Below, piece after piece: positions 53,701-62,700 of a DNA stretch of 64,000 bases (within the stretch, counting starts at the first letter, position 1; each line of letters starts with the position of its first letter). Source of the DNA: Massariosphaeria phaeospora. Lineage: Eukaryota > Ascomycota > Dothideomycetes > Pleosporales. Location: NCBI GenBank assembly GCA_011032825.1, contig JAADJZ010000001.1, positions 1,054,001 to 1,118,000 of the forward strand. The letters are read 5' to 3'. The notes under the pieces are model-generated. The model ran no database searches. It saw nothing but the letters and a program-made list of their open reading frames with translations, and had not been told where the DNA came from. The translations under genes and the position numbers were made by a program.

Positions 53701-56700
53701 AATTTGGAGTCTGCAAACCAGCACGACCCGCGCATGGAGACCGCCTCTACATCGACTGGTACATATATCCCATCAGAGTCCGAGAGGAACATATCTACTG
53801 TCACATCTGATGACCCGAACGATCTGACCGAGATCAAAACACCGAAGCGCAAGAAGGGGAAGAGGAACAGCGGTAAATTCTCGCCATCCGTGGGTTCACC
53901 TCTCAGAGCAGAAGTGCAGTTTGAAGACTACGTTGGAACACGCTTCGAACCGACCATATCCAGGGACCAGCCTGTTGCCAACTCGCAGGCCGATCCGTCC
54001 GATATCATACCGATTGAGCCGGAGAGTACCGAAATCCAAGAATCTCACGACTCAGGCTATTACGCACCCGACGATTCAATTCGCCCCGAGATTGCCGACC
54101 GAGACTCCGCAGAAGAGTTCTTCTCAGCAGGCTCAGATGAGAAGTCGAAAGCTAAGAGAAGGTCTCAGGAGGCTAACAAACATAATGATCGCGACTTGCG
54201 ACCAGCGACCTCGTCAGAAATTAGATTTGACGACGGTGTGGATCGCGATGATCTACACCTCCGGCGTGGCGAAGCTGAACAAGCGGAAAGCCGAGATCGT
54301 GGCCATCGTGAGTTCGACGATGGTGAGCCTAAGAGAAGGCACCATCGACGTCGTGACACTGACGAACGCTCTGACGACTGGGATTCAAAATCAACTATAT
54401 CAGAAGCCCGGTCGGAAGCAAACGGTGAGCCTAAGAGAAGGCACCATCGACGTCGTGACACTGACGAACGCTCTGATGACTGGGATTCAAAATCAACTAT
54501 ATCAGAAGCCCGGTCGGAAGCAAACGGCGAACGCAGGCGGAAACACAAGCGACGAGAAGGCGAGAGAAACGCCTCACCTGAGGACCGGATTCGTTCTTCG
54601 GCTGCTTCTGACCCTGGAGATCTCTACGAGCGGGAGCGTAAATCACCGAGGCGGAAGTCGAAGCGAGATGGTGATATTGATGACAATGCATCAGTAGTCT
54701 CTGCTCCTCCACGGTACGACGAAGAACGCAGCCCAAAGAAGGACAAAGAGAAGCGATCTAGTGGACTCTTCGGACTTTTCAGCAAGTCGAAGGAGAGCTT
54801 GGTGGAGTCATCGAGCAAATCATCCAGGTCCAAGGACGATGACGACGACGACCGAAAGCATCGCAGGAAGAAACATCGTGACAGTCGTTCGGCCTATGGA
54901 TCGGACGACGACGATGTACGCTCAACGGTGTCATCTGGCAGCCATCGTGAGAAACGGAGGAGTCACACCGACAGCAGAGATGAGGAAGGTAGGGTCGCCC
55001 ATGACGCAAAGGTATATCGAGCTACTCCTTGCTATTCTTCTGATATGTTTGCATCAAAGACTAACGACATGCTACTGCAGGACCACCACTATCCGCGAGA
55101 TAAGAAGGACTCAAGATATGACGATGCAGACCGGTCTTTTTTAGGCGATCGGGCAGTGGCAGCCACTCCACTGCCCGGAACTGAGGCTGCATCTCACGAC
55201 AATGAAATTAGATCACCTCAATCCCACCAGGAAAGTGGCATCCCCGGAGACCGACCTGAGTATCCTCTCCCGACGCTTGACGACTCACATCCTTTTTCTC
55301 TGGAGTCTCATCACAATGAGCGTTCCACCTCCCCAGTTGAAGACAGCCGTGCTATGCTAGTGCGTCTCACTGGGCTGCAGCCATGGCAGTTGGCGGCTCT
55401 CCCCAACGAACTCCCTCCTTTGCCTTTGTCACAACCAGGGTCACCGACTCTTCACCCTGCGGACCAAGCGCCTCCTTCTGACATCTCTGAACGCCGTTTG
55501 TCATCAACATCGATCCCCTTACGATTTCGCAGGCCTGGTGCGTCATTCAGTGGGCAGCGTGATCTGACACTCGATATCAGTGCTGTTTCTAGTCCCGCGA
55601 ATTCGCCGATACGTCCAACTCCTCGACATACCAAATCATCGTCTGCCGAGTTCCCGGGTTCCCGCGAATATCGACCCTTATATCTGGTCGAGCGCAACAG
55701 AAAATCTGTAGAGATTGACGAGATTTTGCCAGCACTTCCATCTAGTGGAAGTCCTTCTATCGCATCCTCAACGACAGGGACTGAAGAAGACTATCAATCT
55801 GCGATGGAGTCACCTCGCCTGAGTGCGAGCGACACGTTTGATGATGGATTCCTAGACGCTCTAAGCTTGGCTTCTCCGCCACATCCAGAAGTGCAGCACC
55901 CCGAGCTACAAGACCGAGCTTTCGAGGAGCTTACCGAATCTCAACAAATTACTCCCAAGGCTTCTGCGTTTCCGCTTGGTGTTTTGCAACAGTGTAAGGA
56001 CACTAGCGGGCCGTCGCCCAGAGATCTTACTCGTGCAATCCAGAGTGCTACGGGACTAGACGTATCCTTTGATGAACCCCCACCTCTGCGATTGACGTCG
56101 CCGCCATCTGCCAGCCCTCTAGCTCCAAGTCCATCTATGGACGATTCCAAGATGCGTGAAGTTCTAGTGTCTGGTAGCAGAGATCCCTCACCCACGAAAT
56201 CTTCATCCGCACTACAACATGCTGTACTTGGGGCTCTTGTAGCACCAGCTACTGTAACAGCTACCAGGCATCGCTCACCATCTCCAGCTGGCTATGATTT
56301 TGACTTCATGGGTGGCGATCTTGACCAAGAAACTCTAGATCTCGCTGCTGAGTCCATACCAACTCCTGAACCACAACAACCTGAACGACCCATCCTTACG
56401 AGAGCTCCTTCCTCCAGCGCAAAGAAGGGAAAGAAGGGCAAGAAGGGATCGAAAGGCAAGAGTGTTGACTTCAGCGCAGAGCCGCTGATAGAGATGACCG
56501 CTGAAGACCGCCAAAAAATCCGGGAGAAGGATGCCGAGGATGCCATTGAGGGTTGGTTCGAAGAGTCTATTGTAGATGAGCCTCAGCCTGTGGAGAAGGA
56601 ACCGGAGCCTATCCAAGAACCCGTCAAACCTGATCCAAATCTCTTGCGCCGCGAGAGCAAAGGGAAGGGCAAGAAGAAGGGGAAGGGCAAGAAGAGCTCT

Positions 56701-59700
56701 GTGTCTGGTCCGAGTGTATCGGCTGCACCCACCCCGACGGACGAAAAGTTTGAACCCTTGCCAAGCTCTTCACAATATGTACCTCAGTTTGTCGAGAACG
56801 AAGAGGATTGGAAAGCTAATCGCTCCGAGTCCGTCATCACGGATGATGCAACTCTTGTAGGCGAATCAAATGCTGGCATGTACGGGGGTTCACCCGAGGA
56901 TTCTTTAAAAGCTCTCCGTCAGCAGAAAATTTTGGAATCTACCGCGCCGCAGGGCGAGGACGATCTGGATGTACGACGCGCTGCTTTTGAGGAGAAAACT
57001 CCACTCCATGATATGCTGAGTTCTGACCTTACGGCGAAGATCGCAGAAGGCAAGTCGATCCCATCTGATGATGTTAAAAACGAGCTCAAGAGGGACGATC
57101 TTTGGGCTGCGACGACGCCGAAACACGATACAGCTTCGGGCGAACCAGAAAGCTCAGTGAATCCTATTAGCGATAACATTCCACTGGCGACTACGGAGCA
57201 AGATCTGGCGTTGGAGTCGAAGCCAGAGCTCGAAGCAAGCGGGTCGGTTATCCAGGAGGAGTCTGTTGTCTCGAAGGGCAAGAAAGGAAAGAAGGGTAAG
57301 AGGGGAAGTCGACAACTTGATCCCTCCAGTCTTCCGGATGAACCAACTACAAAAGATGAAGATACTATCCTACCAACCCCCGAGACACGACAAGCAGAAA
57401 TCGAGCGAGAGGTCCTCCAGCCGGCTTTTGCAGGTGCTGGCGAGGTCTCGAAGCATCTTGACACCTCCCCATTATCTGAACTCAGCCCACCCACCTCTTC
57501 TGCCAATCTGCCAACCGAGGAGCACCCTGTCAATGTTATGGATTTCTTGGTTAGCGAGCCCGACCAGGCTCCTTCAGATCCCGTCGAGCAGCCCAAGGAA
57601 ATTGGGCCTGAACCACCCCAACCCACCTCTGCCACGGACTCCTCGAGCTTGCAACAGCCAATAGACCCCTTGGATTTCTTAAGCAGTGAACCTGATCAGT
57701 CTTTATCAAGCCCCGTCACGGAAACAAAGGGTCGTTCGCAGGACTCACCGGCCGTTGAACCCGAACCCGAACCAGAACCTGAACGTGGATCAGCACCTGT
57801 CCCTACCCCTGAGCCAGCGTCGTTCTGGGGTAAGAGCATCCTGGGTGCTTTTGGGTGGGGAAAGAAATCGCAACCGTCGGCCCCGGAGCCAAAATCGCCT
57901 GCTGTGACACCAACGGTCGCACCCACAACGGAGAAGAAAGCTGAGCTGCAGTTGCCTGACGTCCCATCTACGACAACACCAGAAACAGAAGATAAAAGCC
58001 CTGAACTTGCAGCTGTTTCTACCAGCAAGCCCGGTGAAGTTGAGCTTGTGGATGGCGCTTTCCCAATGCCTGCGGAAAACGAAAGGACATCCGACTTGGA
58101 ACACACAGAGTCTCTTCCCGAGCTCGATCTCGATACGACGCAGCCTGAGCTTTCTCTGGAACCTAGTCAGCTCCACACGGATGATATTAAGCACAACAAG
58201 CCCTTGGATGGGGTCACACCGATCGAGGGAGAGCCGAGCGAGCCAAGAGTGCTTGCAGAGTCAAGCGAACCTGCTATCCCGGCTGAGCACGACGAATGGG
58301 CTTTACCGTCTTCATCCAAAAAGAAGAAGGGCAAAAAGGATAAGAAGGGCAAGCGTGGAAGTCTTGTGGACCCGGAGCCGGTCGAGCGGATAGTTGAGGC
58401 TCCGTCTGAGGCGCAGATTGATACGGAAGTGGCCGAAGAGGGTGGTATCTCGCTTGGCACGGAGCAGAATCTAGTACTCGACAATCAACGTGAGATCTCG
58501 GTCGATGCTCCCAATGCCGCCATTCCCATCACGCAGCCGGATTTAGGAGTCAGCGACCCACTTATAGAGAGTAGCAGGACCGAAGATGATATAGCAATTG
58601 TACCTGCGCTCGAACAACCCTCCGCGGAATTAGCTGTTGCCGTCGAGGATGACTGGCCTTCGTCAAGCAAGAAAAAAGGCAAGAAAGGCAAGAAAGACCG
58701 TCGTGGAAGCTCCCAACCTTCCACGCCTCTTGACACCGACCCACCTGCAGGCACTCTAGCTCTTGAGGACGGTCCAAGCTTTGGCATGCCCGAAACACTA
58801 CCGGTCCCTGACATGAGCGACGAGCCTTTGCAGGTTGAGTCCGCTGGCGATCAGGGCCTTTTTTCAGAACCCAGTCCAGCTGTAGAAGAAGATGATTGGG
58901 GCCTCACATCTAAGACAAAGAGCAAGAAAGGCAAAGGGAAGAAAGCAGCCCAATTGGAAACTTTCGAGCCATTGGAGGAGCCTAATACGAGTGCTCGCGG
59001 AGGCGTCCAACTGAGCGAAGACCCCGATCAAACTTCCGTGACCGATATTACCGACTTCGCAGGTGCCGAGCTTGCACGAGAGCAACCACCGCAAGGAATC
59101 AAGGAGTCGGTGGAGCAGGTTGTTGAAGATGATCGGGCCGCTCCGTTGTCCAAAAAAGACAAGAAAAAGAAGGGTAAGAAAGGCAAGATTGTTGATGTTG
59201 AACCTAGCATTTCAGAACCGGTCCAGCCCCAGGAAGAGGTCGAACGAACTTCTGAATCACCTCAAGAGGAGTCGTTGGTCGAAGCTACTCCTAGCTCTAC
59301 GGCTGAACCGCTCGCGGACATTCAGCAGCCTGCTGAACCGGTTCCTGACGACTGGGCACTGCCTTCGAAGAAAGACAAGAAAAAGAAGGGCAAGAAGGGC
59401 AAAGGGCTAGAGATCGAGCCAAGTATGCAAGATGTCGCTGAGACGTCGCGAGATCTTGACCTACCCTCCACTGAGCCGAATGTTAACGATGCTGTCGAAT
59501 ATGTCCTGATTGAATCTATTCGAGAAGCTTCCTTGCCGCCCGAGCAGGAGATAGATCAAGAAACGGCTGCCCTTCTGTCGAAGAAAGACAAGAAGAAGAA
59601 GGGCAAGAAAGGCAAAACTAGTCAAGTAGTCGAGGCTGTGCAACTGCTGGAGTCGAATGCACAAGACACTAGCTCTGACGACAAGCGTGATCCCATATCT

Positions 59701-62700
59701 CAGCAACTTCAAGATTCTACACTTCCTCACAACATAGCTGAGGACGTAGGTATCGCCATCGACACTCCGCTGCCGGATGATTCAAAGGCTGAAGAATTCC
59801 TCGAGCGCTCCGTGGATGAGGATGTGGCCCTGGCTTCAGATACCCTTCTCCCTGACGATGTGGAACTCCTGGAACTTATCGAGCCGGATAAGCCGGTCGA
59901 GGATCTTGCTCGCGCGCTCAACACTCCGCTGCTGGTCGAATCAAAGGCCGAAGAGCCCGTCGAGCACTCCGTGACCGACGATGTGGCTCTGGCTATCGAT
60001 ACCCGTCTCCCCGATGATACTGAACTCTCAGTCTCGGTGGGAACGGAGAAGCAGACCGAGAATCTTGCTCCGGCTATCGACACTTCGCTGCCTGAAGATC
60101 TTCCTCTTTCTGAGCCTGCCTCTCAAACCGAAATTACCACGGACCAGCCCATGCAGGAGCTTGTACAGCCTTCGGAACATATCTTAGATGTCGCAGACCA
60201 GGATCATCAGCCTATAGAGCCGGTCACAGATGAGTGGGCCGCTCCAATGTCTAAGAAGGATAAGAAAAAGAAGGGCAAAAAGGGAAAGGTCGCCATTGGA
60301 GGTCCTACGGGCGAAGTCAAGCCTAGCACACCAGAGCGTAGCTTTACAGAAGAATCGTCGACTGTGCCTAAGCCTTTGGAGTCTGACCTCGTCATGCCCG
60401 AAGAATTCCCAAGCGCGCAGCCTGTGCCGGAAGTAGTTCAAGGACAGGCAGAAGAACTCGACCGTGCCCTCGCTGTGTCAAATCAGGAAAAGGAGACGAA
60501 AGACAAGGGCAAGAGCGCTTTACAATCAGATGATTTGCCTGAGATTGCCTTACCGGAGTCAAGCCCTCCACAGGAAAACACCTCTTCGCAGCAACCTATC
60601 GAAGTCCCTACCGAAGCAGGCGACCTTCCAGCGCAAGACGAATGGGCTGCACCAGTCTCTAAGAAAGATAAGAAAAAGAAGGGCAAAGGCAAGAAAGCCG
60701 TCTTAGAAGTTGACGCCCCAGAGCCTCTCTCCACGCCTACGGAGCAGCAGGAATATGTCTTGCGTTCGCGTTCGCCTCCTCCAGAAACGGTGGCTCTCCC
60801 AGAAACCCCCAACGTCTCAGAGCTCGATCGCACCCTTCATAAGCTCCCCGTCTCCGACGACAAAACGGACTTTCAGCCCGAGACTCCTGTTCAGGAGCCT
60901 GAGGTCACTGGAACAACGGCGTCGACCTCGAAGAAGGGTAAGAAGAAGGCGAAGAAAGACAAGAAAGTTTCTTTAGTTGATAGTGAGCCATCTACGCCCT
61001 TGGCGACTCCGCTCGAAGAGTCCAAACCATTGCCTTTAGATGAGCCATCTATCCCATCCGAGGAAGTCCGCGATATCCCTTTCGATGAGTCGCCTATTTC
61101 GTTTGAAGAACCTGAGACGAACCCATCGCAACCGATCGGAGCTGACAGCGAGCTATCAACACCCTTCGCTACCCCGTTCGACGACAGCAGAAGCGACCCT
61201 TTGGCTGAGGCGTCGGTGGTTGCGCCTCGGATACCCGAAGTACAGGCTGTAGAGGATGAGACTCGGGCCGCTCCGGGCTCTAAGAAGGACAGGAAGAAGA
61301 CGAGGAAAGGGAAGCGAGTATCTGTACTTGAGGATGAGCTGGCGCAAGACGTTCAGAGCCCTTTAGAGGAGGTTAAAGATGTTCCGTTGGAGGATGAAGT
61401 ACAAGTTATGGCAAGCCCTTTGGAGGAGTTTAAGGGTGCCTCCTTGGAAGAATCAGTACAAGTCATTGCGAGCCCTTCGGAGGAGTTTCGAGATGCCATT
61501 TTAGAGCAACCAGCACAAGTTATTGCGAGCCCTTTAGAGGATCCAGTACAAGTTACTGCAAGCCCTTTAGAGGCGCAGCCGATTGCTCCTAGTCAAGAGC
61601 CTGTTCAGGATCAAAGTCTCGACAAAAACGACGCCGGGCTTTCCGTTCCGAAGAAGGACAAAAAGAAGCGCAGAAAAGGAAGTAAATCTGCAGTTCTAGA
61701 GACCGAGACACCTGAATCTACGGCCACTGACCTTCAGCCGGATTTGTCGAGTTCGGATGTTTTGCGACCAGATCAACAGATCGACGAGCCCATCGCCAGC
61801 TCATCAGTCCCTACTCCCATTGAAGCCGACAAGTCTACGGATCTTCCGGGTAGAGACGCGCCGCCTCAGGAACCCACTAGTGTCGAACAACCGACTGAGT
61901 TGCCTCAATCGGACACCATCGAGCAAATTGTTACACCGAGTGAAACTCAAGATAGCGCCGTGGACGACTGGGGCATCGAATCGGCGAAGAAGGCGAAGAA
62001 GGGAAAGAAGGGCAAGAAGAGAGTGTCGATTGCTGAAGAACCTGCGATCCATACCATCACCGACGTTCATGATTCCGAAGCGCTCCCTAAAGATGCCAGC
62101 ACTTCTCTAATGCAAGATGATGTACCCACCGAAGTCGAAGCGTCGGCTACAATACCTGACGACCTCGCTGATGCCCCTTCTTGGTCTCAATCTGAAAAAT
62201 CTGACGTACAAATCGTCGAGGACATTGCTACGGGTCCGGTCGCTGAGCCTTCTACGGATATTTCCACACAGCCAGAAGAGGTTGTTCAGGATGATCTAGA
62301 TATGCCTGCTACCTCGAAGAAAGACAAGAAGAAGGGCAAGAAAGGCAAACGTGCGTCGATAGCTGAAGAGCCTACTCCAGAGTCAAGCTCTACCGCCATT
62401 CAGCCTGAGGCACCAACTGATACCAAGCTCATGCGAGAAACGCAAGACCTCACGCATGAAGAGTCGGGAGTCCTTCCAATCGACACTACGCAAGCGGAGA
62501 ACCAAGAGTCTATCGAACCTCAGTTTACCCCAATAACGGATTCTCTGGAAAACAAGGAGATTGATTCTATCGACCCTGCCGACCAAACGATCACCGAAGC
62601 ACAGCTCGATCGTGATCTTCAGGCCCCAATGGACGGCAGCAACACCCACACAGACCTGACAGAATCTTCCACGACCTTGCCAGACGACCCCAAGCCAGCT

